Below, in pieces: positions 1-9,144 of a stretch of DNA of 64,000 nucleotides. Source of the stretch: Chitinibacter sp046530675 (GTDB lineage: Bacteria; Pseudomonadota; Gammaproteobacteria; Burkholderiales; Chitinibacteraceae); assembly GCF_046530675.1 (NCBI RefSeq), contig NZ_CP172558.1, forward strand, positions 1,364,001-1,428,000, given 5' to 3'. Positions within the stretch are counted from its first letter, which is position 1. Each line of letters begins with the position of its first letter. The position numbers were made by a program, and so were the translations under genes. The notes under the pieces are model-generated. The model saw nothing but the letters and a program-made list of their open reading frames with translations. It was not told the origin of the DNA and made no database searches.

Positions 1-822
1 CTGTGGGGCGATTTGAAAAACCATTATGTCTGGCTGGTGCTGATTGTGACGATGGCGACCGGTGTGATCGGTTTTGTCGATGACTACAAAAAAGTCGCGT
101 TGAAAAACCCGAAAGGTTTATCAGCCAAAGCCAAAATGATCGGTCAGTCGGCGATTGCGATTGGCGCGGGCGTTTTTCTGGTCAATGTTGGCCCGGACGC
201 GGCCAATACCGGCTTTATCATTCCGTTTTACAAAGAAATTCTGTACCCGTTTGGCGCAATCGGTTTTTGCGTGCTGACTTACTTTGTGATCGTCGGCACC
301 AGCAATGCGGTTAATTTGACGGATGGTCTCGATGGCCTGGCGATTATGCCGGTCGTGCTGGTAGCCGGTGCATTCTGCATTTTTGCTTATGTCGCCGGAA
401 ATGTGAAATTTGCCACCTATCTGGGTGTGCCCCATGTGGCAGGTGCGGGCGAGTTGATCGTGTTCTGTGCAGCCATGGTCGGCGCGGGTTTGGGCTTTTT
501 GTGGTTTAACGCCTACCCGGCTGAAGTATTTATGGGCGACGTCGGTGCGCTGGCGCTGGGTGCCGGTTTGGGTGTGGTTGCCGTGATTGTGCGGCAGGAA
601 ATCGTGTTGCTGATTATGGGCGGCGTGTTTGTCGTTGAAGCGCTGTCGGTGATGATCCAGGTCGCCAGCTTCAAAATGACCGGCAAGCGCGTATTCCGAA
701 TGGCGCCGCTGCATCACCATTACGAGCTCAAAGGCTGGAAGGAAACGCAGGTTGTCGTGCGGTTCTGGATTATCACCATGCTCTTGGTGCTGGCCGGTTT
801 GGCCACGCTGAAATTACGTTGA
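1..822 (+). CDS. mraY: MraY, phospho-MurNAc-pentapeptide transferase (5' end outside window)
   Basis: Integral membrane enzyme that moves phospho-MurNAc-pentapeptide from UDP to undecaprenyl phosphate, giving lipid I. The reading frame is open from base 1 with no start codon, so the first part of the protein is missing. What remains carries the family landmarks in order: FVDDYKK with the conserved Asp pair, NAVNLTDGLDGL, and the HHHYELKGW histidine cluster near the C-terminus, between several hydrophobic segments. It ends 14 bases before murD, in the expected order of the division/cell-wall cluster. Identification is secure; only the start is unknown. Confidence 0.96.
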   Translation: MWGDLKNHYVWLVLIVTMATGVIGFVDDYKKVALKNPKGLSAKAKMIGQSAIAIGAGVFLVNVGPDAANTGFIIPFYKEILYPFGAIGFCVLTYFVIVGTSNAVNLTDGLDGLAIMPVVLVAGAFCIFAYVAGNVKFATYLGVPHVAGAGELIVFCAAMVGAGLGFLWFNAYPAEVFMGDVGALALGAGLGVVAVIVRQEIVLLIMGGVFVVEALSVMIQVASFKMTGKRVFRMAPLHHHYELKGWKETQVVVRFWIITMLLVLAGLATLKLR

Positions 823-836
823 TTCGAGGCTAGATC

Positions 837-2240
837 GTGGAATTGAACGCGAAACATTGCATTGTCGTCGGTCTGGGCGATACCGGTTTGGCTACGGCTC
901 GCTGGCTGGTGGGCAAAGGTGCGCGCGTAACAGTGGCCGATAGCCGCAAAACGCCGCCAAATCTGGCCAATCTGCAAGCCGAGCTGCCTCAGGTCGAGCT
1001 GCGCCTTGGTGCATTTAATGTCGACACTTTCGCCGATGCTGATCTGTTGGTCACCAGCCCCGGCGTGCCTTTGGCGACACCAGAGGTTGCTGCTGCGATT
1101 GCGCATGGCATTCCCGTTGTGGGTGATGTCGAGTTGCTCGCCCAAGCTCTGGTGGGTAAACCGGGCAAGGTGATTGCGATTACTGGCTCGAACGGTAAAT
1201 CAACGGTCACCACGATGGTGGCGCAAATGTGTGAAGCCGCCGGGTTTAAAACCGTTACGGCAGGCAATATCGGCTTGCCGGTGCTCGCCGCACTAGCCGA
1301 CTGGGAAGCGCGTGGTGAATGGCCGGATTTCTGGGTGCTTGAACTATCGAGCTTTCAGCTGGAAACGACGACTTCACTGATGCCCGCTGCGGCGACTGTG
1401 CTCAATGTCTCGGAAGATCATCTGGATCGTTATGCAGGAATGAAAGAATACGCGGCGACCAAGGCAAGCATTTTTGCCGGTTTAGGCGTGCAGGTCTTGA
1501 ACCGTGAAGACGGCTGGTGCCGGGGTATGGCACGTGCAGGCCGCGATACAGTTTGGTTTGGGGCTGATGCCCCCCGTAATGATCATGAGTATGGTCTGCT
1601 TGAAATCGACGGTGATTTCAGCTTGCGTTGTGGCGAGTTCGAATTAATCAAAGCCAGCGAGTTGCCCGTTGCCGGCTTGCATAACGCAGTGAATGCGCTG
1701 GCGTCGATTGCCTTGTGCCGCGCCGCCGGTTTGCCAACAGCGCCGCTGTTGACTGCGTTGCGAAATTTCAAAGGTTTGCCGCATCGGGTCGAGTTCGTCG
1801 CCGAAGTGAATGGTGTGGCGTATTACGATGACTCGAAAGGGACCAATGTCGGCGCGACTGAGGCGGCGCTCAAGGGGATGACGCGTCCGGTGGTGCTGAT
1901 CGCTGGTGGCGATGGTAAAGGGCAGGACTTCTCACCGCTGGTCGAAGCATGCGAGCGCATCTGTCGTGCGGTTTTGCTGATCGGGCGCGATGCGCCGCTG
2001 CTGGCTGATGTGCTGAACGAAGCGCAATCCAATTTTCTACCAAATGATGAAGACAATTACTTGCCGGTAATGCAATTGCCGACGCTGGAAATGGCGGTGT
2101 CCGTTGCGAGTAATTTTGCCGAGCCGGGTGATGTCGTGCTGCTCTCGCCAGCTTGCGCAAGTCTGGATATGTTCCGCAATTACCATCATCGCGCCGAAGT
2201 GTTTATCGCTGCGGTGAATGAATTGAAGCAGGGGCAGTAA
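837..2240 (+). CDS. murD: MurD, UDP-MurNAc-L-alanine:D-glutamate ligase
   Basis: Cytoplasmic ligase that adds D-glutamate to UDP-MurNAc-L-alanine using ATP. The 467-residue product has the usual length. It shows an N-terminal nucleotide-fold glycine motif GLGDTG (about residues 12-17), the Mur-ligase ATP loop GSNGKST (117-123), and the central-domain stretch LNVSEDHLDRY. The start is GTG, giving MELNAKH. The stop overlaps the ftsW start as TAATG, which suggests translational coupling. It sits between mraY and ftsW, the standard order. Confidence 0.97.
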   Translation: MELNAKHCIVVGLGDTGLATARWLVGKGARVTVADSRKTPPNLANLQAELPQVELRLGAFNVDTFADADLLVTSPGVPLATPEVAAAIAHGIPVVGDVELLAQALVGKPGKVIAITGSNGKSTVTTMVAQMCEAAGFKTVTAGNIGLPVLAALADWEARGEWPDFWVLELSSFQLETTTSLMPAAATVLNVSEDHLDRYAGMKEYAATKASIFAGLGVQVLNREDGWCRGMARAGRDTVWFGADAPRNDHEYGLLEIDGDFSLRCGEFELIKASELPVAGLHNAVNALASIALCRAAGLPTAPLLTALRNFKGLPHRVEFVAEVNGVAYYDDSKGTNVGATEAALKGMTRPVVLIAGGDGKGQDFSPLVEACERICRAVLLIGRDAPLLADVLNEAQSNFLPNDEDNYLPVMQLPTLEMAVSVASNFAEPGDVVLLSPACASLDMFRNYHHRAEVFIAAVNELKQGQ

Positions 2241-3427
2241 TGCGGCAGATCTTTTATCAGGCCATGCGCCGCATGAAACCCACGATGAACAGCTACGATC
2301 TGGCGCTGTTCTGGTGTGTCGTGCTACTGCTGTCGATTGGTCTGGTAATGGTGTATTCGGCATCGATTGCGATGGCCGAAGTCGACAAGGATACGAGCTT
2401 TCGCTCGCATTATTTTCTGGTTCGACACGGTATCTTTCTGTGCGTGGGTGCTTTGGCTGCGGTTGTGACTTTCAATATCCCGACCGAAAAATGGCGGCAA
2501 TGGGCACCGTCACTGTTTATCGGTGGAACAATTTTATTGGTGCTGGTATTGATTCCCGGTATCGGTCGTGAAGTGAACGGGAGTAAACGTTGGCTGAGTT
2601 TATTCGTGATCAATTTGCAGCCGTCCGAGTTGATGAAGTTTTTTGTCGTATTGTATGCGGCTGATTACACCGTTCGCAAAGCCAATAGCATGGGGGCTCA
2701 CTTGAGCGAAAGCATCAGCAAAGTACTGTTGCCGATGGGGCTGGTGATGGCCGTAGTTGGTGCGCTGTTGCTGCTCGAACCCGATTTCGGTGCTTTTACG
2801 GTGATTACTGCGATTGCAATGGGCGCGCTGTTTCTGGGTGGTTTTAACTGGCGTTTGTTTCTCGGCTTGATTACTTTCCTAGGTGCCGCGTTTGTTGGTC
2901 TGATTGCATCAAGTGAATATCGCCGTGCCCGTGTTTTGGGCTTTCTCGATCCGTGGCAAGACCCGTACGGCAAGGGTTATCAGCTGAGCCATTCGCTGAT
3001 TGCATTTGGTCGCGGCGAATGGTACGGCGTTGGCTTGGGCGGCAGTATCGAGAAATTATCCTATTTGCCCGAAGCGCATACCGACTTTCTGATGGCGATC
3101 ATCGCCGAAGAATTCGGCTTTATCGGTGTGGCAGTGGTGATCATGCTGTTTATGTTTTTTGTTTTCCGTGCGTTTGCCATTGGCGTGCAGGCGACCAAGC
3201 TCGAACGCCACTGGCATGCTCTGGCTGCGCAAGGGATCGGGATCTGGATCGGTTTTCAGTCGTTCATCAATATGGGCGTAAATATGGGTTTGATGCCGAC
3301 CAAGGGGCTGACTTTGCCGCTGCTGTCTTTCGGTGGCTCGGGCATTGTTGCCAATATGCTGGCGATTGGCTTGCTGATGCGGATTGATTACGAAAACCGC
3401 CAACTGATCCGGGGTTATCGCGTATGA
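2240..3427 (+). CDS. ftsW: FtsW, SEDS-family septal peptidoglycan polymerase
   Basis: Multi-pass membrane protein of the SEDS family that polymerises lipid II at the septum together with its cognate class B penicillin-binding protein. The 395-residue product has about ten hydrophobic segments, the early LVMVYSAS motif, the stretch LQPSELMK, and the C-terminal SEDS signature MPTKGLTLPLLSFGGSG. The ATG overlaps the murD stop (TAATG), and the 3' end overlaps murG by four bases (ATGA). Its position between murD and murG favours FtsW over the elongation homologue RodA. Confidence 0.96.
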   Translation: MRQIFYQAMRRMKPTMNSYDLALFWCVVLLLSIGLVMVYSASIAMAEVDKDTSFRSHYFLVRHGIFLCVGALAAVVTFNIPTEKWRQWAPSLFIGGTILLVLVLIPGIGREVNGSKRWLSLFVINLQPSELMKFFVVLYAADYTVRKANSMGAHLSESISKVLLPMGLVMAVVGALLLLEPDFGAFTVITAIAMGALFLGGFNWRLFLGLITFLGAAFVGLIASSEYRRARVLGFLDPWQDPYGKGYQLSHSLIAFGRGEWYGVGLGGSIEKLSYLPEAHTDFLMAIIAEEFGFIGVAVVIMLFMFFVFRAFAIGVQATKLERHWHALAAQGIGIWIGFQSFINMGVNMGLMPTKGLTLPLLSFGGSGIVANMLAIGLLMRIDYENRQLIRGYRV

Positions 3428-4494
3428 GCAAGCGAACATTGTTGGTCATGGCCGGTGGCACGGGCGGCCATATTTTCCCGGCTTTGGCGGTGGCCAATGC
3501 GATGCGTGACAAAGGTTGGGAAGTTATTTGGCTGGGCGCCAAAGACGCGATGGAAACGCGCGTTGTTCCGCAACATGGCATTGATCTGGTGGCGCTGGAG
3601 ATTACCGGCGTGCGAGGAAAAGGCTTGCTGAAAAAACTGATTCAGCCTTGGGTGCAGGCCAAGGCACTGTTTGCCGCGCTGAATCTGATTTTCCGCCGCC
3701 GCCCTGATGTCGCGATTGGTTTTGGCGGTTTTACCGGCTTTCCCGGCGGCCTGGCCATGAAGCTGTGTTGGTTGCCGCTGGTGATTCATGAACAAAATTC
3801 GGTAGCGGGGCTGACTAATAAAGTGCTGTCAAAACTGGCCAACCGTGTGCTGTTTGCATTTCCGAATGCTTTTCCTGCTTTGAAATCCGGCTGCGTTGGT
3901 AATCCGGTGCGCGATGAGTTGAAAAGTGTTGCTACGCCGGACGAGCGTTTTGCTGGTCGTACAGGTTCGCTCAAGCTACTCGTCGTGGGGGGCAGTCTGG
4001 GGGCGCAAGTCTTTAACGAACAAGTCCCGAAAGCGCTGGCTTTGATTGCGCCGGAGCTTCGCCCGCAAGTGATTCATCAGGCCGGTGAAAAGCATATTGA
4101 GGCTCTGCGTACCAATTACGCCGCCGCCGATGTTGATGCCGAATGCGTCGCATTTATCAGCGATATGGCGAGCGCCTACGCCGACGCCGATCTGGTTTTG
4201 TGCCGTGCCGGTGCCTTGACGGTGGCTGAATTGGCTTGTGTTGGCGTTGCTGCAGTTCTGGTGCCATTTCCGCATGCGGTGGATGACCATCAGACCGGCA
4301 ATGCGAAATTTTTGAGTGATGAGCAGGCCGGTATTTTGTTGCCGCAAGCGCAGTTCAGTGCCGAGTCTTTGGCTGTGTTATTGCGGCAAACCAGTCGTGA
4401 ACAGTGTCTGGCGATGGCGAACAATGCCAGACGTTTGGCCAAACCGGAGGCGACGGCGCAAGTCGTTGCCGTGATTGAAGAATTAGCTGGATAG
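3424..4494 (+). CDS. murG: MurG, lipid II-forming N-acetylglucosaminyltransferase
   Basis: Peripheral inner-membrane glycosyltransferase that adds GlcNAc to lipid I to make lipid II. The 356-residue protein starts with the first glycine-rich loop GGTGGHIFPA (about residues 11-20). It also has GFGGFTGFPG, HEQNSVAGLTNK, and the C-terminal donor-binding stretch with CRAGALTVAEL and PFPHAVDDHQTGNA. Its start overlaps the ftsW stop as ATGA. The gene is followed by a 64-base gap that holds a palindromic repeat, the only sizeable break between murD and ddl. Confidence 0.97.
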   Translation: MSKRTLLVMAGGTGGHIFPALAVANAMRDKGWEVIWLGAKDAMETRVVPQHGIDLVALEITGVRGKGLLKKLIQPWVQAKALFAALNLIFRRRPDVAIGFGGFTGFPGGLAMKLCWLPLVIHEQNSVAGLTNKVLSKLANRVLFAFPNAFPALKSGCVGNPVRDELKSVATPDERFAGRTGSLKLLVVGGSLGAQVFNEQVPKALALIAPELRPQVIHQAGEKHIEALRTNYAAADVDAECVAFISDMASAYADADLVLCRAGALTVAELACVGVAAVLVPFPHAVDDHQTGNAKFLSDEQAGILLPQAQFSAESLAVLLRQTSREQCLAMANNARRLAKPEATAQVVAVIEELAG

Positions 4495-4500
4495 GAGTAT

Positions 4501-4550
4501 GGGGTAATGGCCTGTAGAGTATATAATCTCTGTTCTCTGGCCTAATACCC
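4501..4550. repeat. Palindromic intergenic repeat (GGGTATTGC family, diverged copy)
   Basis: The murG-murC gap holds an imperfect inverted repeat: GGGTAATGGCC at 4502-4512 against GGCCTAATACCC at 4539-4550, with inner GTAGAG/CTCT halves. The same core, read as GGGTATT...CTCTRTA, recurs elsewhere in the window (15228, 21997, 23005, 26710, 54539). A TATAAT hexamer lies in the loop (4522-4527), but no fitting -35 box was found. Confidence 0.55.
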
Positions 4551-4558
4551 TCTCAAAT

Positions 4559-5968
4559 ATGAAGCATAAAGTGAAACGTATCCATTTCGTCGGAATCGGC
4601 GGTGTCGGCATGAGCGGGATTGCCGAGGTTTTGCTCAATCTGGATTTTGAGGTCAGTGGCTCGGATCTGGGTAGCAATGCGACGACGCAACGTCTGGCTG
4701 CTGCGGGCGCGCAGGTTTATCAGGGGCATGCTGCTGAGTTTGTCGCCAATGCCGATGTGGTCGTGATTTCGAGTGCGGTCAAGGATGACAATCCTGAGGT
4801 GATCGAAGCGCGTTCGCGCCAGATTCCGGTGGTGCCGCGCGCGATGATGCTCGCCGAATTAATGCGTTTCAAACAGGGGATTGCGATTGCCGGCACGCAC
4901 GGCAAAACGACGACGACCAGTCTTTCCGCCAGTGTGCTTGAAGCCGCTGGGCTTGACCCGACTTTTGTTATCGGCGGCAAATTGCACGCAGCCGGCTCGA
5001 ACGCGCGGCTGGGCAAGGGCGAGTTTCTGGTTGCCGAAGCAGACGAGAGCGACGCATCTTTCCTGTTGCTCTCGCCGGTGATTTCGGTCGTGACCAATAT
5101 CGATGCCGATCACATGGATACGTATGGCCATGATTTCGAAAAACTGAAACAGGCGTTTATTGATTTTCTGCATCACCTGCCGTTCTACGGTCGCGCTGTG
5201 CTGTGTGTTGATGATCCGCATGTGCGTTCGATTATTCCGCATGTGACGACGCCAATTACGACTTATGGCGTATCGGAAGACGCCATGTTGCGCGCAGAGA
5301 ATATCGTTGCCGCGCATGGACAAATGAAGTTTGACGCAGTCTGGAAAAATGGCGAAACGCGTCGTCTGGCTGTGACGCTGAATATGCCGGGTATGCATAA
5401 CGTGCTCAATGCGCTGGCAGCGATCGCGATCGGGATCGAAGTCGGTGCCGATGAAGCGGCGATTGTTGCTGCGCTGGAAAAATTTGAAGGTGTAGGGCGT
5501 CGTTTCCAGCGCTATGGCGAAGTGGCTTTGCCCGATGTTGATGGAAAAAGTCGTGGTTCATTCACGCTGGTTGATGATTATGGACACCATCCGGTTGAAA
5601 TGGCGGCGACGCTGGCCGCTGCGCGTGGTGCTTTTCCATCTCGTCGTCTGCTGCTGGCTTTCCAGCCGCATCGCTATACCCGCACCCGCGATTGTTTTGA
5701 AGATTTTGTCAAAGTGCTCAATACCGTTGATGGCCTGCTACTGGGCGAAGTGTATGCCGCAGGTGAAGCGCCGATTGTGGCGGCTGACGGTCGTGCGCTG
5801 GTTCGTGCCGTGCGAGTGGCGGGCAAAATTGAGCCGGTTTTTGTCGAGCATATCGCCGATATGCCGGATGCCATTTTTGCTGTAGCCAAAGATGGTGATG
5901 TGATTATTACGATGGGTGCTGGCTCGATTGGCCAGACGCCCAAACAATTGTGCGAGCGTGCAGCATGA
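4559..5968 (+). CDS. murC: MurC, UDP-N-acetylmuramate:L-alanine ligase
   Basis: Cytoplasmic ATP-dependent ligase that adds the first peptide residue, L-alanine, to UDP-MurNAc. The 469-residue protein shows the N-terminal GIGGVGMSGIAEVL dinucleotide-like motif (about 12-25), the Mur-ligase P-loop GTHGKTTTT (112-120), DADHMDTYG, and a C-terminal domain with FQPHRYTRT. The start ATG follows the palindromic gap after murG. The stop overlaps ddl. Unlike the enterobacterial cluster, there is no murB between murC and ddl, as I recall for other Neisseriales. Confidence 0.97.
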   Translation: MKHKVKRIHFVGIGGVGMSGIAEVLLNLDFEVSGSDLGSNATTQRLAAAGAQVYQGHAAEFVANADVVVISSAVKDDNPEVIEARSRQIPVVPRAMMLAELMRFKQGIAIAGTHGKTTTTSLSASVLEAAGLDPTFVIGGKLHAAGSNARLGKGEFLVAEADESDASFLLLSPVISVVTNIDADHMDTYGHDFEKLKQAFIDFLHHLPFYGRAVLCVDDPHVRSIIPHVTTPITTYGVSEDAMLRAENIVAAHGQMKFDAVWKNGETRRLAVTLNMPGMHNVLNALAAIAIGIEVGADEAAIVAALEKFEGVGRRFQRYGEVALPDVDGKSRGSFTLVDDYGHHPVEMAATLAAARGAFPSRRLLLAFQPHRYTRTRDCFEDFVKVLNTVDGLLLGEVYAAGEAPIVAADGRALVRAVRVAGKIEPVFVEHIADMPDAIFAVAKDGDVIITMGAGSIGQTPKQLCERAA

Positions 5969-6885
5969 AACCGCTTGAAGATATGAAGCAGTTCGGTAAA
6001 GTCGCCGTGGTGATGGGCGGCTCGTCCAGCGAGCGCGAAGTGTCGCTGATGAGCGGCGCTGGCGTGCTTTCTGCATTGCAGTCACAGGGGATTGATGCGC
6101 ATGCGTTTGATCCGGCTGAAATTTCACTCGATGCATTAAAAGTTGAAGGCTTTGATCGGGCGTTCCTGATTTTGCACGGTGGTCAGGGTGAAAACGGTGC
6201 CATTCAAGGCGCGCTCGAATTTATGGGAGTTCCCTATACCGGCTGCGGCGTGATGGCTTCTGCGATCGGAATGGATAAATGGCGCACCAAGCTAATGTGG
6301 CAAGCAGTTGGCCTGCCTGTGCCTGCGTATGAATTGCTGGACGACAAATCGGATTTTGTTGCCGTGGCAGATCGTCTCGGCTTGCCCTTGTTTGTGAAGC
6401 CAGCCAATGGTGGCTCCAGCGTCGGCGTCACCAAATGCCGTTCTGTTGCCGAAATTGAATCAGCATTTGCCGAGGCGGTGAAGTACGACGCTCTGGTTTT
6501 GGCTGAAAAGGCGATTTTGGGTGGCGAGTTTTCCTGTGCAGTGCTTGATGGCAAAGCCCTTGCAACAGTGAAAATTGAGCCAGCGACCGATTTTTACGAT
6601 TTTGAAGCCAAATATTTCCGTGATGACACCGTATATACCTGCCCGGGTTTGCAAGGCCAGCAAGAGCAGCAAGCTCGTACGCTGGCGGAGCAGGCATTCC
6701 GTGTACTCGGAGCCAGCGGCTGGGCGAGGATTGATTTTCTGATGGATGAGCAAGGACAAATGTACTTGCTTGAGCCTAATACTGCACCCGGAATGACCAG
6801 CCACAGCTTGTTTCCGATGTGCGCTCGGGAGGCTGGAATTTCATACGAAGAATTGGTTGCCCAGATTCTGAATACAACTTTATAA
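5965..6885 (+). CDS. ddl: D-alanine:D-alanine ligase
   Basis: ATP-grasp enzyme that joins two D-alanines for the peptidoglycan stem peptide. The 306-residue product has the N-terminal VVMGGSSSEREVSLMSG motif, the ATP-grasp lysine region PLFVKPANGGSSVGV, EFSCAVLDG, and the Mg-binding end with EPNTAPGMTSHSLFPM. I place the start at the ATG whose bases overlap the murC stop (ATGA). A GTG 15 bases upstream at 5950 would add five residues and overlap murC more deeply. Confidence 0.95.
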   Translation: MKPLEDMKQFGKVAVVMGGSSSEREVSLMSGAGVLSALQSQGIDAHAFDPAEISLDALKVEGFDRAFLILHGGQGENGAIQGALEFMGVPYTGCGVMASAIGMDKWRTKLMWQAVGLPVPAYELLDDKSDFVAVADRLGLPLFVKPANGGSSVGVTKCRSVAEIESAFAEAVKYDALVLAEKAILGGEFSCAVLDGKALATVKIEPATDFYDFEAKYFRDDTVYTCPGLQGQQEQQARTLAEQAFRVLGASGWARIDFLMDEQGQMYLLEPNTAPGMTSHSLFPMCAREAGISYEELVAQILNTTL

Positions 6886-6924
6886 GCAAAGGATATTTTT
6901 AGTGCGTTTTTGTCCTCAAATATG

Positions 6925-6960
6925 CGTAGCGGGCGAGCTTCAAACAAGAAGCCTGCTACG
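6925..6960 (+). other. Hairpin in the ddl-ftsQ gap
   Basis: An imperfect stem-loop is visible: CGTAGC at 6925-6930 pairs with GCTACG at 6955-6960, and further inner pairing (GGGC with GCCT, TTC with GAA) is possible. There is no T-run after it, so it does not look like an intrinsic terminator. It sits about 50 bases upstream of ftsQ and could shape the leader of that message. The function is unknown. Confidence 0.35.
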
Positions 6961-7008
6961 TGCGATGCCGCGTGAAATTGGCGCAATCGCACAATTGAGG
7001 TGCAAATA

Positions 7009-7779
7009 ATGTGGGATAAGCCGCAGCTATTAATGTGGATCGCCAATTTACTAACCGGTTTGGCGACTTTGGTTTTGTTTTACGCGTTGCTGTTTTTATT
7101 GGTGCATTCACCCTTATTTCCAGTCAAGCGAATCAAGGTTGATGGTGAATTGGCGCATATCACGCGCGAGCAATTGCAATACGTGATTAAAAACGAATTG
7201 AAAGGTACTTTTTTTACGCTGGATTTAAATAAAACCCGGCAGGATTTTGAAAAGCTGCCCTGGGTGCGCCGCGTAGAGGTTCGGCGTCGTTGGCCGGACA
7301 AGCTGGAAGTGAATATTGAAGAGCATAAAGCATTTGCTCGCTGGGGTTCGAGTGCATTGCTCAATCAGTATGGCGAAAAATTTGATGCCGCAAGTAATGA
7401 AGCATTACCCGTTTTGGAAGGGCCGGAAGGAACGGAAAGATTGATGGTTGAGGGCCTGGTGCGCTTGAGTGAGATTTTGAAATCACTGAATCGTAAACCG
7501 ACACATTTGTGGTTGTCTGACCGGAGAGCTTGGCGGGTTGAACTGGATAAAACGCTGGTTATTGAAGTGGGGCGCGAAGAGCCGCTTGAAAGGATAGGCC
7601 GATTTGTAAAAGCGTATCCGAATTCGCTGGCTTTGCTTGATCAGCCTTTTGAATATGTTGATTTGCGTTATCCAAATGGATTTGCCGTGCGTTTGCCGCA
7701 ATATATTCCGGCTGAAAATCGGCAGGTGGAAAAAACAGTTGCACCAGTGAAACCGCTTGCAGTAAAAGCATCAATGTGA
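7009..7779 (+). CDS. ftsQ: FtsQ, divisome assembly protein
   Basis: Bitopic inner-membrane protein that links early and late division proteins. The roughly 256-residue product has a short cytoplasmic N-terminus, one membrane segment (about residues 10-32), then a POTRA domain starting near FPVKRIKVDGELAHITREQL, followed by the FtsQ domain (LPWVRRVEVRRRWPDKLEV). I chose ATG 7009 because GAGG precedes it at good spacing; an upstream GTG at 7000 lies within that Shine-Dalgarno region. It stands between ddl and ftsA as expected. The C-terminal tail is Lys/Val/Pro rich. Confidence 0.94.
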   Translation: MWDKPQLLMWIANLLTGLATLVLFYALLFLLVHSPLFPVKRIKVDGELAHITREQLQYVIKNELKGTFFTLDLNKTRQDFEKLPWVRRVEVRRRWPDKLEVNIEEHKAFARWGSSALLNQYGEKFDAASNEALPVLEGPEGTERLMVEGLVRLSEILKSLNRKPTHLWLSDRRAWRVELDKTLVIEVGREEPLERIGRFVKAYPNSLALLDQPFEYVDLRYPNGFAVRLPQYIPAENRQVEKTVAPVKPLAVKASM

Positions 7780-7868
7780 TTGAAGCTTTTGATTTAATAA
7801 AGTAATCTAATTAGTAGGTTGTATGGTTTTATTAAAGTTAAACCTTAAGTTTTGTAAAGAGGCTGTCA

Positions 7869-9101
7869 GTGACTAGGGACGCAAAAAATCTCATCGTAGG
7901 GCTCGATATCGGAACGTCAAAAGTCGTTGCGGTAGTTGCTGACGTGACTGAAGACGGTTCACTCAATGTGGTCGGCATGGGGTCGGCTGCATCCAGAGGG
8001 TTAAAACGTGGTGTAGTCGTCGATATCGAAAAAACGGTCGGCGCGATTCAATCGGCGCTGGGTGAAGCCGAATTGATGGCCGATTGCAAAATCAGCGAGG
8101 TTTATACCGGCATCGCGGGCAGCCATATCAAAAGCCTGAATTCGCACGGTATGGTGGCCATTAAAGATAAAGAAGTCACTCAGGCCGATATTGACCGCGT
8201 GATTGAAACGGCCAGTGCGGTGAATATTCCGGCTGATCATCAGGTGCTGCATATTTTGTCGCAGGAATATGTGATTGATGGCCAGGAAGATGTGAAAGAG
8301 CCATTAGGCATGTCGGGTGTGCGTCTGGAAGTGCGGGTACATATTGTTTCTGGCGCGGTTTCTGCGGTGCAGAATATTACCAAATGCGTTCGTCGTTGTG
8401 GGCTGGAAATTGCCGAGGTGTTGCTGCAACCATTAGCCAGCGCGCATGCGGTACTCACTGATGACGAGCGCGATCTGGGTGTATGCCTGGTCGATATTGG
8501 CGGCGGTACCACCGATATTGCGGTGTTTATCAATGGCGCCATTCGCCATACCGCGGTGATTCCGATTGCTGGCGATCAAATTACGAATGACATCGCTATG
8601 GCATTACGCACGCCAACGGGTGAAGCTGAAAATATCAAAATTCAACATGGCGTTGCTTTGCGGCATATGACAGATCCGCAAACGATGATTGAAGTGCCAG
8701 GCGTCGGCGAGCGCGGTGCACGACAAATGTCACGCCATACTTTGGCCGAAGTGATCGAGCCCCGCGTTGAAGAATTGTATAGCTTTGTTCAAGCCGAATT
8801 ACGCCGGGTTAATCTGGAAGATCGTTTATCAAGCGGAATTGTAATTACTGGCGGCGCTTCATTAATGCCAGGGATGACCGAATTGGCGGAAGAGATATTC
8901 CATATGCCAGTTCGATTAGGTTTACCACGCTATGTGGGTGGATTGGCCGAGGTCGTTAAAAACCCGCGCTATTCAACTGCAGTGGGTTTGTTGTTAATTG
9001 CACGACAACAAATGCAGAAAACCCCTGGGCAAAGGGGTAAGGATGGCTCTATTGGAGACATTTTTGGTCGCATGAAGGCATGGTTTCAAAATAATTTTTG
9101 A
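7869..9101 (+). CDS. ftsA: FtsA, actin-like cell-division protein
   Basis: Actin-fold ATPase that tethers FtsZ filaments to the membrane. The 410-residue product shows the phosphate-1 motif VGLDIGTSKV near the N-terminus, VDIGGGTTDIAVF (phosphate 2), and ITGGASLMPGMTELAEEIF (adenosine motif). The C-terminus MKAWFQNNF is an amphipathic membrane-targeting helix. Start is GTG, with GAGG about six bases upstream. The 90-base gap before it is very AT rich (many TAAT/TTAA runs) and may hold a promoter, though I cannot define one. Confidence 0.97.
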   Translation: MTRDAKNLIVGLDIGTSKVVAVVADVTEDGSLNVVGMGSAASRGLKRGVVVDIEKTVGAIQSALGEAELMADCKISEVYTGIAGSHIKSLNSHGMVAIKDKEVTQADIDRVIETASAVNIPADHQVLHILSQEYVIDGQEDVKEPLGMSGVRLEVRVHIVSGAVSAVQNITKCVRRCGLEIAEVLLQPLASAHAVLTDDERDLGVCLVDIGGGTTDIAVFINGAIRHTAVIPIAGDQITNDIAMALRTPTGEAENIKIQHGVALRHMTDPQTMIEVPGVGERGARQMSRHTLAEVIEPRVEELYSFVQAELRRVNLEDRLSSGIVITGGASLMPGMTELAEEIFHMPVRLGLPRYVGGLAEVVKNPRYSTAVGLLLIARQQMQKTPGQRGKDGSIGDIFGRMKAWFQNNF

Positions 9102-9144
9102 AATCTTCGGGTAAGCGGTAAAATCGGGTAACAGGAGAGAGAGT